DNA of 18,842 bases from Bacteroidota bacterium (lineage in GTDB: Bacteria; Bacteroidota; Bacteroidia; Flavobacteriales; Schleiferiaceae), in NCBI GenBank assembly GCA_003023665.1, contig PXYR01000022.1, positions 1 to 18,842 of the forward strand, read 5' to 3'. The position numbers and the translations under genes were made by a program. This document shows, piece after piece, positions 1 through 8,757 of the stretch. Positions within the stretch are counted from its first letter, which is position 1, and every line of letters begins with the position of its first letter. A model generated the notes under the pieces. That model did not search any database, was not told where the DNA came from, and was given only the letters and a program-made list of their open reading frames with translations.

Positions 1-1138
1 TCATACTATTGATCATTGCCTCAATATGCTTAAACGCATCATCGTCAATATCAATGTCTTTCATGGCTTTGCCCATTCCGGGAATCATACCCATGAGGTC
101 CTTCATGTTCCCCATTTTCTTAATCTGTTGAATTTGATTCATAAAATCATCGAAACCGAATGAATCGGTTGCGATTTTCTTACTCATCTTGCGGGCCTCT
201 TGTTCATCAAATTGCTCTTGAGCACGTTCAACCAACGAAACCACATCACCCATACCAAGAATACGGTCTGCCATTCGGTCCGGATGGAATACATCTAATG
301 CTTCCATCTTTTCACCGGTTCCAATAAATTTTATGGGTTTGTTTACAACACTCTTAATAGTCAATGCGGCACCACCCCTGGTATCTCCATCTAGTTTGGT
401 TAGGATAACGCCATCAAAATTTAAAACATCGTTAAATGCCTTTGCCGTATTCACAGCATCCTGTCCTGTCATAGAGTCGACTACAAACAGGGTTTCTGAA
501 GGAGTTATAGCTTGGTGGATATTACCAATCTCTGCCATCATTTCCTCATCCACTGCTAAACGACCTGCTGTATCTACAATAACTACATTATGTCCGTTAT
601 TCTTAGCGTGAGATAAAGCATTAGTGGCAATACTTACTGGGTTTTGATTCCCTTCTTCGGAAAAAACCTCTATGCCCAATTGCTCACCCAATACATGTAG
701 TTGATTTATTGCTGCAGGACGGTAAACATCACACGCAACCAAAAGCGGCTTTTTAGTTTTTTTATTTTTAAGAAAATTAGCCAGTTTAGCGCTGTGAGTG
801 GTCTTACCTGATCCCTGCAAACCCGCCATTAGAATGACAGCAGGTTTACCTGTTAAATTTAATCCTTCTGCCTGTCCGCCCATGAGTTCGGCCATTTCAT
901 CACGGACAATTTTGACCATGGCTTGCCCAGGTTTTACGGCGGTCAATACTCCCGAACCAAGAGCCTTTTCCTTAACGTCGTTGGTAAATTGCTTGGCTAT
1001 CTTAAAACTTACATCGGCCTCAACTAGTGCACGACGTATTTGCTTTACGCTATCTGCAATATTGAGTTCGGTTATCTTATGATTTCCCTGTAAAACTTTA
1101 AACGCACCTTCAAGGCGGTCACTTAAATTATCAAACAT
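1..1138 (-). CDS. ffh: Signal recognition particle protein Ffh (3' end outside window)
   Basis: Ffh is the GTPase subunit of the signal recognition particle; it binds 4.5S RNA and signal sequences and delivers ribosomes to FtsY at the inner membrane. The visible 379 residues hold the N domain (about 1-95), then the G domain with P-loop GLQGSGKTT (106-114), DTAGR (189-193) and TKLDGD (247-252), and the start of the methionine-rich M domain from about 300. Typical Ffh proteins are about 440-450 residues, so roughly 60-70 C-terminal residues lie beyond position 1. The start MFDNLSDRLE matches the family. The ATG lies 1 nt after the pepD stop, so ffh is the last visible gene of a five-gene minus-strand operon. 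Identification is certain from the motifs. Confidence 0.97.
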   Translation of the reverse strand, partial: MFDNLSDRLEGAFKVLQGNHKITELNIADSVKQIRRALVEADVSFKIAKQFTNDVKEKALGSGVLTAVKPGQAMVKIVRDEMAELMGGQAEGLNLTGKPAVILMAGLQGSGKTTHSAKLANFLKNKKTKKPLLVACDVYRPAAINQLHVLGEQLGIEVFSEEGNQNPVSIATNALSHAKNNGHNVVIVDTAGRLAVDEEMMAEIGNIHQAITPSETLFVVDSMTGQDAVNTAKAFNDVLNFDGVILTKLDGDTRGGAALTIKSVVNKPIKFIGTGEKMEALDVFHPDRMADRILGMGDVVSLVERAQEQFDEQEARKMSKKIATDSFGFDDFMNQIQQIKKMGNMKDLMGMIPGMGKAMKDIDIDDDAFKHIEAMINSM

Positions 1139-1139
1139 G

Positions 1140-2597
1140 TTATTCTACGTTTGGAATATTTTCTAATGTCGCTAGGAAAAAATCCCAGCTTTTCTCTACG
1201 GAGGATATTTGACACTTCTCATCTGGACTGTGTGCGCCGCGTATATTTGGACCGAATGAAATCAATTCCATTTCTGGGTAATTGGTTCCAAGAATCCCAC
1301 ATTCTAATCCTGCATGACAAGCATTCACTCGCGGTTCTTCTTTAAATAATTCTCTGTATAATCCGCTCATTGTAGTAAGAATAGCACTTTTGGGATTAGG
1401 AGTCCACCCTGGATAACTTCCCGTGCATTCTACCGAACAACCAATAGATTCAAAGTTCCGTGCAATTGCTCTAGCCAAATCCATTTTTTCACTTTCCACA
1501 GAGCTACGAGTCAAGCAAAGGACAGTGAGTTGACCATCTTCTAAAAGCACACGAGCTGTATTGTTGGAAGTTTGAACCAAGCCTTCAATATCTGGTGACA
1601 TGCGGTAAATTCCATTTGGATTGGCATACAATGCAGTAATTAAAGACTCTTGGAAGGCTCTTTGAACCACTCTTAAATCATCCGTTACCGGTTCACATAC
1701 CAATTCTAAGTTTGGATCTGTGGTACCGTGTTCTGCTGCTAGTTCAACTTGAAGGGTTGTTAGAGTACTCTTGAATTCCGCTTCCATTGCGTTTGGAACA
1801 ACAACTAAGGCTACACTTTCCCTTGGAATCGCATTTCGCAATCCACCGCCGTCCAAATGAGCTAAACGAACCTCTGAGCCAAGTCGGTCTAGAACGCGAT
1901 TCATGAGCTTATTGGCATTTCCCAATCCTTTATGAATATCCATTCCACTGTGTCCTCCACTCAAGCCACGAACAATAATTTTGAATCCTAAAGAATCTGC
2001 TGGTGCCGCTTCCATAGCCACTTCTCTAGTGGCGTTAATGTCTATTCCCCCGGCACAACCAATGGTAAGCTCGTCATCATCTTCTGTGTCAATGTTTAAA
2101 AGAATTTTACCGTTAAGCATGCCTCCTTTAAGCTCCAAGGCTCCGGTCATTCCCGTCTCCTCATCAATGGTAAAAAGCGCGTCAATGGCAGGATGTGGAA
2201 TATCTGTTGAACTTAACACAGCCATGATGTACGCCACACCCATGCCATTATCTGCACCCAACGTTGTTCCTCTTGCCTTTACCCAATCGCCATCAACATA
2301 CATATCAATACCTTGAGTATTAAAGTCAAAGTCGGTATCATTGTTTTTTTGGTGAACCATATCCAAGTGCGCTTGGAGAACCACTGGTGTTCTTTCCTCC
2401 ATGCCTTTAGAAGCTTGTTTTCTAATAAATACATTGCCTACATGATCTACCTCAGTAGGTAAGCCCAAGCTATTTCCAAAGTCCACCATAAACTGAATAA
2501 CGCGCTCCTCCTTTTTTGAAGGTCTTGGAACCGCATTCAAATCGGCAAAATGATTCCAAACACTGGTGGGCTCTAAACCCCTAATTTGTTCACTCAT
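1140..2597 (-). CDS. pepD: Aminoacyl-histidine dipeptidase (cytosol non-specific dipeptidase, M20C)
   Basis: This is a cytosolic metallopeptidase that hydrolyses a broad range of dipeptides, including Xaa-His (carnosinase-like), and so recycles imported or degraded peptides. At 485 residues it has the normal PepD length. The two-metal site of clan MH is complete: HLD (His77, Asp79), LGADNG (Asp116), IDEETG (Glu146/147), NIDTED (Asp170) and a C-terminal GAHSPDE (His456). The GGHSG motif (214-218) marks the lid/dimerisation domain inserted in M20 enzymes. The gene starts 2 nt after the argS stop and ends 1 nt before the ffh ATG, so it is almost surely co-transcribed and translationally coupled. 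It has no signal peptide, as expected for a cytosolic enzyme. Confidence 0.95.
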   Translation of the reverse strand: MSEQIRGLEPTSVWNHFADLNAVPRPSKKEERVIQFMVDFGNSLGLPTEVDHVGNVFIRKQASKGMEERTPVVLQAHLDMVHQKNNDTDFDFNTQGIDMYVDGDWVKARGTTLGADNGMGVAYIMAVLSSTDIPHPAIDALFTIDEETGMTGALELKGGMLNGKILLNIDTEDDDELTIGCAGGIDINATREVAMEAAPADSLGFKIIVRGLSGGHSGMDIHKGLGNANKLMNRVLDRLGSEVRLAHLDGGGLRNAIPRESVALVVVPNAMEAEFKSTLTTLQVELAAEHGTTDPNLELVCEPVTDDLRVVQRAFQESLITALYANPNGIYRMSPDIEGLVQTSNNTARVLLEDGQLTVLCLTRSSVESEKMDLARAIARNFESIGCSVECTGSYPGWTPNPKSAILTTMSGLYRELFKEEPRVNACHAGLECGILGTNYPEMELISFGPNIRGAHSPDEKCQISSVEKSWDFFLATLENIPNVE

Positions 2598-2599
2598 AA

Positions 2600-4351
2600 T
2601 TACATTCTATTGGGTACTTGGATGCCCAAGCAATTCATTGATTCTTTTATTACTTCGCCCACTGTTTTACTCAAAGCCAAACGGAAGGCAATGGTTTTTC
2701 CATCATCCGCATGCAGTATACTGTTATTATGGTAGAAGCTGTTGTACTTTTTGACTAAATCGTATGTATAATTGGCTAAACGTGCGGGACTCAAACTAGC
2801 AGCGGCCTTTTCAATGGTATCGGGAAAGTCTAACAGTGCTTTAATCAATGTGATTTCTTCTTCATTGGGAACAATATCTGTCCAATTTACTTTAGCATCA
2901 TGGTTAGACTTTCGCTGTAAACTCTGTATCCTAGCGTAAGTATACTGTATGAACGGTCCTGTATTTCCATTAAAGTCAATACTGTCTGCAGGGTTAAAAA
3001 GCATCCGTTTTTTCGGGTCTACCTTTAATATGAAATACTTTAATGCACCTAAACCAAGGGTTTTAAACAGGCGCATTTGCTCTTCTTCACTCAGTCCATC
3101 AATTTTACCAAGTTCCATGGAAATAGAGGCCGCATCTGCAACCATGCTATCAATGAGGTCATCTGCATCTACCACAGTCCCTTCTCTTGATTTCATTTTT
3201 CCTGTTGGCAAATCCACCATGCCGTAGCTCAAATGATGAAGGCCTTCAGCCCAAGAATAGCCTAATCGCTTTAGTATTAGGAATAGCACTTTGAAATGGT
3301 AATCTTGCTCATTTCCAACTACATAGGTCATTCCTTGAGCATCAAAATCTTTAAAACGCTGGATTGCTGTACCAATATCTTGAGTCATATATACGGAGGT
3401 CCCGTCACTTCTCAAGACGAGTTTATGATCCAGACCTTCATCTTCTAAGTTTATCCAAACAGAACTGTCTTCCTTTTGGTAAAACACACCATTCTCAAGT
3501 CCTTTAACTACATCATCTTTACCTAAAACATAGGTGTTGCTTTCATAGTAATTCTTGTCAAAATCTACCCCGAGTTTCTCATACGTAGCATTAAAACCTT
3601 GGTAAACCCAACTGTTCATTGTTTTCCACAATTCAACAACTTCAGAATCTCCCTGCTCCCACTTAAGCAACATCTCTTGTGCTTTAATGATTGAAGGCGC
3701 CTGCTTTTTGGCCAATTCTTCTGAAACGCCATTTGCCATCAATTCCTTTATCTCGGATTTATAGCGTTGATCAAACTTTACATAATACTTCCCGACCAGG
3801 TGATCTCCTTTTAAGCCCGTGCTCTGTGGTGTTTCGCCATTTCCCTCCTCTTGCCATGCTAACATGGACTTACAGATATGAATACCACGATCATTGATGA
3901 TTTGAACTTTCACAACATCAACACCACTGGCCTTTAGAATTTGGCTCACAGCATACCCCAATAGGTTATTTCTAATGTGTCCTAAATGAAGCGGTTTATT
4001 GGTATTTGGCGAACTGTATTCTACAATATATGCACCCTTACTTTTTGGGGCTGGAAGACCTAAATTTGAATTTATAAAATCTTGTAAATCATTAACATAA
4101 CCCAATTTATCTAAACCTAAATTAAGGAAACCTTTTACCACATTAAATGACGTTATCACTTCTTTGGATAGCAGGGATGAGCCAATTTCATGAGCAACAA
4201 TTTCTGGCGCCTTTTTCGCTGCACGAACTACAGGAAAAACCACCAAGGTAAGATCGCCTTCAAATTCCTTTCTTGTCTCCTGTAATTCTACAGAGAAGGA
4301 AACCCCGTACAATTCCTGAATAACTGCCTCTATGTTTTGTTCCAAGCTCAT
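2600..4351 (-). CDS. argS: Arginyl-tRNA synthetase
   Basis: ArgS is a class I aminoacyl-tRNA synthetase that charges tRNA-Arg with arginine. It has 583 residues, a normal length. The N-terminal Add-1 tRNA-recognition domain covers about 1-95. The class I catalytic core follows, with EYSSPNTNKPLHLGH (111-125, HIGH motif as HLGH 122-125) and the second signature GKMKSREG (384-391) in place of KMSKS. The C-terminal DALR-type anticodon-binding helices start near 455 (GPFIQYTYARIQS) and run to the end. The ATG lies 3 nt after the ctlX stop and the gene ends 2 nt before pepD. Its position directly behind two guanidino-group hydrolases is notable: arginine use in translation and arginine/citrulline breakdown would share one transcript. 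Confidence 0.97.
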   Translation of the reverse strand: MSLEQNIEAVIQELYGVSFSVELQETRKEFEGDLTLVVFPVVRAAKKAPEIVAHEIGSSLLSKEVITSFNVVKGFLNLGLDKLGYVNDLQDFINSNLGLPAPKSKGAYIVEYSSPNTNKPLHLGHIRNNLLGYAVSQILKASGVDVVKVQIINDRGIHICKSMLAWQEEGNGETPQSTGLKGDHLVGKYYVKFDQRYKSEIKELMANGVSEELAKKQAPSIIKAQEMLLKWEQGDSEVVELWKTMNSWVYQGFNATYEKLGVDFDKNYYESNTYVLGKDDVVKGLENGVFYQKEDSSVWINLEDEGLDHKLVLRSDGTSVYMTQDIGTAIQRFKDFDAQGMTYVVGNEQDYHFKVLFLILKRLGYSWAEGLHHLSYGMVDLPTGKMKSREGTVVDADDLIDSMVADAASISMELGKIDGLSEEEQMRLFKTLGLGALKYFILKVDPKKRMLFNPADSIDFNGNTGPFIQYTYARIQSLQRKSNHDAKVNWTDIVPNEEEITLIKALLDFPDTIEKAAASLSPARLANYTYDLVKKYNSFYHNNSILHADDGKTIAFRLALSKTVGEVIKESMNCLGIQVPNRM

Positions 4352-4354
4352 GCG

Positions 4355-5296
4355 CTACACTAGTTTTGGCAAATATATCTCAGCGAGCATACATCTGGCA
4401 CTTCCGCCGCCTAGAGTTTCAATGGTCTTAAGATTTGCATGAATGATAGAATGGTATTTTTCAATGAAATTGAGCTGGTCTTTGGTCAAAGAGTTAAATG
4501 CACTTGAACTCATAACTAAATGTAAAGATTTATGCTTGCCTTCAACTAAGAGCATATTGCCTCCAAACTGATGCTTTTGTGCCTCTGAAATTAGAAGCAA
4601 CTCCTTGCCGCTTTTCTCTATTTTATTCAATACATACTGGCGCTCCGTTTCATTATCAATGGCATCCGCACAAAGTACGGCGTACTTGTCCGTCATGCAC
4701 ATGAGTACGTTGGTGTGATATATGGGACGTCTTCCATCTGGCGTATCTTGAAACGCACTAAAGACAATGGGTTCATAACCCAATTTCTCGCACAACCTCT
4801 CAAATAATTGATGATCGGCTCTTTGGCTTCGCGCCATATAAGCAATCTTCTGGTCATGATCAAAGATGATGCACCCCGTACCTTCTAAATACCTTTGCTC
4901 ATCTTCAGCTGCAGAAAGGTCGTAGACTTCTTTAAATGCAAATCCTTCACTGGTTAAAATTTGCTCAATGTCGCTGCGACGCTCAAGACGTCTATTTTCT
5001 GCCTTCATTGGATATAGCACAACGGTGCCATCCTCATGCATACTAATCCAATTGTTTGGAAATATACTGTCTGGTGTATGTGGGTTATCAGTGTCCGGTA
5101 CTTCAACAACTTTGACTCCTGCAAGCCTTAATTTGACTACAAAAGCATCAAATTCTACCTGTGCCTTCTTGTTATCTTCATGGGCTTCTCCCGCTGCCTC
5201 AACTTGCTGGTAAAAATTATCTACGGCAGTCTGAGCATTCATTCCGAAACGAACGGGACGAATCATTAATATGGAGTTAGTTGCGTTTTTAGTCAT
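4355..5296 (-). CDS. ctlX: CtlX-type citrulline/arginine hydrolase (pentein superfamily)
   Basis: This 313-residue protein belongs to the arginine-deiminase-like pentein fold, in the group named CtlX after citrulline use in Francisella. Members hydrolyse a C-N bond of a guanidino or ureido group through a cysteine nucleophile. Visible signatures are the substrate-pocket FPNNW (79-83), EGTGCIIFD (138-146), YHTN with His194, GGNML (245-249) and the C-terminal nucleophile region GGGSARC (Cys302). The start codon directly abuts the stop of the upstream pentein gene, and argS follows after 3 nt. Family membership is clear. The exact substrate (citrulline, arginine or a derivative) cannot be told from sequence. 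It has no signal peptide, so it is cytosolic. Confidence 0.85.
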   Translation of the reverse strand: MTKNATNSILMIRPVRFGMNAQTAVDNFYQQVEAAGEAHEDNKKAQVEFDAFVVKLRLAGVKVVEVPDTDNPHTPDSIFPNNWISMHEDGTVVLYPMKAENRRLERRSDIEQILTSEGFAFKEVYDLSAAEDEQRYLEGTGCIIFDHDQKIAYMARSQRADHQLFERLCEKLGYEPIVFSAFQDTPDGRRPIYHTNVLMCMTDKYAVLCADAIDNETERQYVLNKIEKSGKELLLISEAQKHQFGGNMLLVEGKHKSLHLVMSSSAFNSLTKDQLNFIEKYHSIIHANLKTIETLGGGSARCMLAEIYLPKLV

Positions 5297-6211
5297 TTAT
5301 TCTCTAATTAAAGGCATGGTGCTGCAACGCAACAACCCTCCCATTTTAACTACTTGATCATATGCTACGGCATGAACCGTGTACCCTCTGTCCCTGAGCC
5401 AATCTTGTAAGCGGATTGCCGCTGCACTCACCAAAACCTCCTTTGGAGCAATACTAAATACATTCGTATGTAATTGGTAGGCTTCCTCTTGGGTACAACG
5501 AAATATATTATCCCTACCAAAGTAGTTTTCAATCCAAGTAATGTCCGCGGGATTCTTGAATAAGTGCGGTGCCAATAACAGTGCATCCCCAAGTGGCTGA
5601 AATGCACAATCTAAATGCAGAGAACCCTTTAGTGGATCCGTATCGTCTTTAAACAACTCAAAACTCTTGAACTCTAGAGCAGGGAATTCATCTTGTAGAT
5701 ACTCAAATCCATTCGTATTGGTACGTGCAGTCTGAAAATTTTCAAAGTTTTCATCACTGCTAACCCCCACAAAGACATAGGGTTCATGAATAATCACATC
5801 TCCTCCTTCCGCGTAGCAATCGCTTGGAAGCATGATAATATTAGAAGAAGGAATGGCATTCAACAAGGATTCTATTGCTCCTAATTCTTCCTTCCTGTCT
5901 TCAATGATGTTTGGCAAGATGAACTGATCTTCTATTACAAACCCAATGTCTCTTGTGAAAATTTGATTTGTTTTCTCAAGCACAGCGGGCCTTAGAACCT
6001 CTATTCCTAATGATTCCAGCTTTTCTACCAAAGTTGTCACCTGTAGAATACAATCTTCAACCGATGGAAACGTTCCCAATACAACGCTTTCTCTACTTCT
6101 TGCGTCATAACAATCATGTAGTGATGGTTTTTGCCCCATATCACGGGCTATTCCTACCATAACAGTTTGGAGACGACCATACTCTGATTTGATTTTTGGG
6201 TGTATTTGCAT
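5297..6211 (-). CDS. Dimethylarginine dimethylaminohydrolase/amidinotransferase-family pentein enzyme
   Basis: A second pentein-fold enzyme of 304 residues, only distantly like the CtlX protein downstream. Motifs in order: TRDIGF (86-91), EGGDVI (135-140, the family's E-G-G-D), HLDC with the likely catalytic His199, LHTNVF (247-252) and GGLLRC (291-296) with the likely nucleophile Cys296. Known relatives hydrolyse methylated arginines, arginine or agmatine, or transfer amidino groups; which applies here is open. I chose the ATG at 6211. The open frame runs upstream to 6544, but that extension lies antisense to ftsK coding sequence and past a -7 element at 6231-6238, and the protein from 6211 begins like its relatives. 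It is the first gene of the minus-strand operon, and its stop abuts the ctlX start. Confidence 0.85.
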   Translation of the reverse strand: MQIHPKIKSEYGRLQTVMVGIARDMGQKPSLHDCYDARSRESVVLGTFPSVEDCILQVTTLVEKLESLGIEVLRPAVLEKTNQIFTRDIGFVIEDQFILPNIIEDRKEELGAIESLLNAIPSSNIIMLPSDCYAEGGDVIIHEPYVFVGVSSDENFENFQTARTNTNGFEYLQDEFPALEFKSFELFKDDTDPLKGSLHLDCAFQPLGDALLLAPHLFKNPADITWIENYFGRDNIFRCTQEEAYQLHTNVFSIAPKEVLVSAAAIRLQDWLRDRGYTVHAVAYDQVVKMGGLLRCSTMPLIRE

Positions 6212-6230
6212 GTGATGGGTTAATGGACCA

Positions 6231-6238
6231 CAAAAATA
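6231..6238 (-). promoter_or_regulatory. Bacteroidota -7 promoter element of the pentein-argS-pepD-ffh operon
   Basis: On the minus strand this reads TATTTTTG, a full match to the Bacteroidota -7 consensus TAnnTTTG. It ends 19 nt before the ATG at 6211, giving a short leader of roughly 13-15 nt. No good -33 TTTG is visible at the usual spacing; the best is TTTC with an over-long spacer. It supports the start at 6211 rather than any upstream codon. Confidence 0.55.
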
Positions 6239-6295
6239 GATTAAATGTGTTGATAACGCCATGAAAGTGGGCGCTTTTACTAACCCGCAACTAAC

Positions 6296-6303
6296 TATTT
6301 TTG
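6296..6303 (+). promoter_or_regulatory. Bacteroidota -7 promoter element of ftsK
   Basis: The sequence TATTTTTG matches TAnnTTTG and is identical to the divergent element on the other strand. It ends 20 nt before the ATG at 6324. A weak -33 candidate, TTTT, lies at 6275-6278 with a 17-bp spacer. Because the element lies downstream of the alternative ATG at 6261, it argues that FtsK translation starts at 6324. Confidence 0.5.
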
Positions 6304-6323
6304 AAAGTACTACCGATTCCACT

Positions 6324-8747
6324 ATGGCAACAAAAAAAGAAGCTTCCAAGAAAAAATCAACCCACAAGTTTGTAGGCACTCTTAAGCAATTTGCTTCCCA
6401 AGCTAAGGAAATCACCGACGATCCTACAGCAAAGATTTTTATGGGTGTTATGCTCCTTTTTATCAGCGCTTTTATCTTTTTTGCGGAAATCAGCTTTCTT
6501 TGGAACTGGACAGAAGACTTTAGCTTAAACACAGCAGATGACACGGCGCTTCAAAGTTTAACAGCGTCCAATCTTCTTGGAACCTTGGGACACCGTATAG
6601 GATGGCTTTTAATGCTAAGAGGATTTGGTATTGGAGGTTTTTTGTTTGCTTTCTACCTTTTCGCAATGGGCTTAAGGATTGCCTTCGAATTCAAACGGTT
6701 CAAGCCAATTGGATTGTTCAATCACACCATTATTCTTGTATCTATCCTCAGTATTTTTATTTCTGCTCTTGTTCCATCTCACCCTACAGTTCTAGGTGGA
6801 ATTACCGGTTTTTATTTTTCCAACTATATGGGAATCAAGTTAGGTTCAATGGGGATTTACCTCGTCCTGCTCGGTATAACGGCACTTTACTTGATTGTCA
6901 CCTTTAAGATTAGCAAGCTTAATGTTCCTTCGCGTAAACTCGCTAAAAAGGATATTGAATCAGGTGATGAATCCTCCCAAATTGACGTAAAGGAAATAGA
7001 AGCCGATGATAGCAATGTGGTAACGTTTTCAGACCAGTCAACTAACGATGAAGAATCGGTAGAATCTCCATCCGAGCTCACGGAAAAATCCCCGCCACTC
7101 AACGAAAACCCAGAGGAAGCGGAGATATTAGTTTCGAACGATTCAACTCCAACTAAAGAGGATGATTTTCAAGTAAAAGTTGAAGTGCATCAAGATGAAG
7201 AAGCTTCTAAAAAAGAACTGAATCAAAAGGTAAAGGACTTTGGTGAATACGACCCTACGCTTGACCTGAGTAGATTCCGATTACCAGGAATTGACTTACT
7301 CCAACAATACGGTGACGGTCAAATCACTTTTGATAAAGAAGAAATTGAAAACAACAAAAACAACATTGTTGATACCCTGCGTAATTACAGTATTGAAATC
7401 AAGGAGATTAAGGCTACCATTGGCCCAACGGTCACGCTTTATGAAATTGTTCCAGCGGCAGGTATACGCATCTCAAAAATCAAAAATCTGGAGGATGATA
7501 TTGCCTTAAGTCTCGCTGCCCTTGGTATTCGCATTATTGCACCAATACCTGGAAAAGGAACCATAGGAATTGAGGTGCCTAATGCAAACCCACAAGTGGT
7601 GAGTATGAAACAAGTCATCTCCAGCAAGCGTTTTCAGCAAGCCAATATGGAATTACCTGTTGCGATGGGTAGAACAATTACCAATGAGAATTTTGTATTT
7701 GATTTAGCAAAAATGCCTCACCTCCTCATGGCTGGTGCCACAGGTCAGGGAAAATCGGTTGGATTGAATGCAATCCTCACCTCACTGTTATACAAGAAGC
7801 ACCCTTCTCAGTTAAAATTTGTTCTTGTAGATCCCAAGAAGGTAGAATTGACTTTATATAACAAAATTGAAAGGCACTACCTCGCCGTATTACCGGATTC
7901 GGATGAAGCCATTATTACCGATACGACTAAGGTGGTAAATACATTGAATAGCCTATGTATTGAAATGGACAACCGATACGAGCTTTTAAAAGCCGCATTG
8001 GTTAGAAACATAAAGGAATACAATGCAAAGTTCATTTCAAGACGTCTGAACCCGGAAGAAGGACACCGTTTCCTTCCCTACATTGTTTTAGTCATTGACG
8101 AATTTGCAGATTTGATAATGACCGCAGGCAAGGAAGTAGAAATGCCCATTGCACGTCTTGCTCAGTTGGCAAGAGCAATCGGAATTCACCTCATTGTAGC
8201 TACACAGCGTCCTTCTGTGAATGTGATTACCGGTATCATTAAAGCAAATTTCCCTGCGCGTGCAGCCTTTAGGGTGACTTCAAAAATAGATTCTAGGACA
8301 ATATTGGATGCTGGCGGTGCAGATCAATTGATTGGTAAGGGCGATATGCTCTTCTCTCAAGGTTCAGACCTTATACGATTGCAATGTGCATTTGTGGATA
8401 CACCGGAAGTAGAAGAGATTTGTGATTTTATAGGAAACCAAAAAGCCTACCCTACAGCCTATCAGCTTCCAGAATATGTTGGAGAGGAAAGCAGCGGCGT
8501 TGGAGAAATTGATCCAAAAGACCGTGATGCACTTTTTGAAGATGCAGCCCGATTAGTAGTTGCCTCACAGCAAGGCTCAACATCAATGATTCAGCGCAAA
8601 CTTAAACTAGGATACAACAGAGCAGGGCGTATTGTTGATCAACTAGAAGCTGCAGGTATACTTGGTCCTTTTGAAGGATCTAAGGCAAGACAAGTTTTAG
8701 TAGTAGACGATTTAGCATTGGAACAGAAATTGAAAGGAGAATCGTAA
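6324..8747 (+). CDS. ftsK: DNA translocase FtsK/SpoIIIE
   Basis: FtsK is a septal, membrane-anchored, hexameric ATPase that pumps chromosomal DNA and helps resolve dimers at dif during division. With the start at 6324 (MATKKEASKKK) it has 807 residues. Four membrane segments fill the N-terminal ~200 residues, followed by an acidic low-complexity linker to about 310. The motor follows: Walker A GATGQGKS (471-478) and Walker B with DE at 592-593 in IVLVIDEFADLI, then TQRPSVNVITG. The C-terminal ~65 residues form the winged-helix gamma domain (SMIQRKLKLGYNRAG) that reads orienting sequences. An in-frame ATG at 6261 would add 21 residues but lies upstream of the -7 element. It heads the plus-strand operon with lolA and lptF. 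Confidence 0.96.
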   Translation: MATKKEASKKKSTHKFVGTLKQFASQAKEITDDPTAKIFMGVMLLFISAFIFFAEISFLWNWTEDFSLNTADDTALQSLTASNLLGTLGHRIGWLLMLRGFGIGGFLFAFYLFAMGLRIAFEFKRFKPIGLFNHTIILVSILSIFISALVPSHPTVLGGITGFYFSNYMGIKLGSMGIYLVLLGITALYLIVTFKISKLNVPSRKLAKKDIESGDESSQIDVKEIEADDSNVVTFSDQSTNDEESVESPSELTEKSPPLNENPEEAEILVSNDSTPTKEDDFQVKVEVHQDEEASKKELNQKVKDFGEYDPTLDLSRFRLPGIDLLQQYGDGQITFDKEEIENNKNNIVDTLRNYSIEIKEIKATIGPTVTLYEIVPAAGIRISKIKNLEDDIALSLAALGIRIIAPIPGKGTIGIEVPNANPQVVSMKQVISSKRFQQANMELPVAMGRTITNENFVFDLAKMPHLLMAGATGQGKSVGLNAILTSLLYKKHPSQLKFVLVDPKKVELTLYNKIERHYLAVLPDSDEAIITDTTKVVNTLNSLCIEMDNRYELLKAALVRNIKEYNAKFISRRLNPEEGHRFLPYIVLVIDEFADLIMTAGKEVEMPIARLAQLARAIGIHLIVATQRPSVNVITGIIKANFPARAAFRVTSKIDSRTILDAGGADQLIGKGDMLFSQGSDLIRLQCAFVDTPEVEEICDFIGNQKAYPTAYQLPEYVGEESSGVGEIDPKDRDALFEDAARLVVASQQGSTSMIQRKLKLGYNRAGRIVDQLEAAGILGPFEGSKARQVLVVDDLALEQKLKGES

Positions 8748-8757
8748 ATTGCGAGTC

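Noticed and set aside
1981..2316. 111-codon open frame on the plus strand within pepD
   Set aside because: It is the antisense shadow of the PepD metal-site region, which is plainly coding on the minus strand, and its translation has no recognisable domain.
6261..6323. Alternative FtsK start at 6261
   Set aside because: The -7 promoter element at 6296-6303 lies inside it, and the Lys-rich start at 6324 is the usual kind for this family in the phylum.
6212..6544. In-frame 111-residue upstream extension of the pentein gene on the minus strand
   Set aside because: It is antisense to the FtsK N-terminal region, does not look like a pentein N-terminus, and lies upstream of the likely promoter at 6231-6238.
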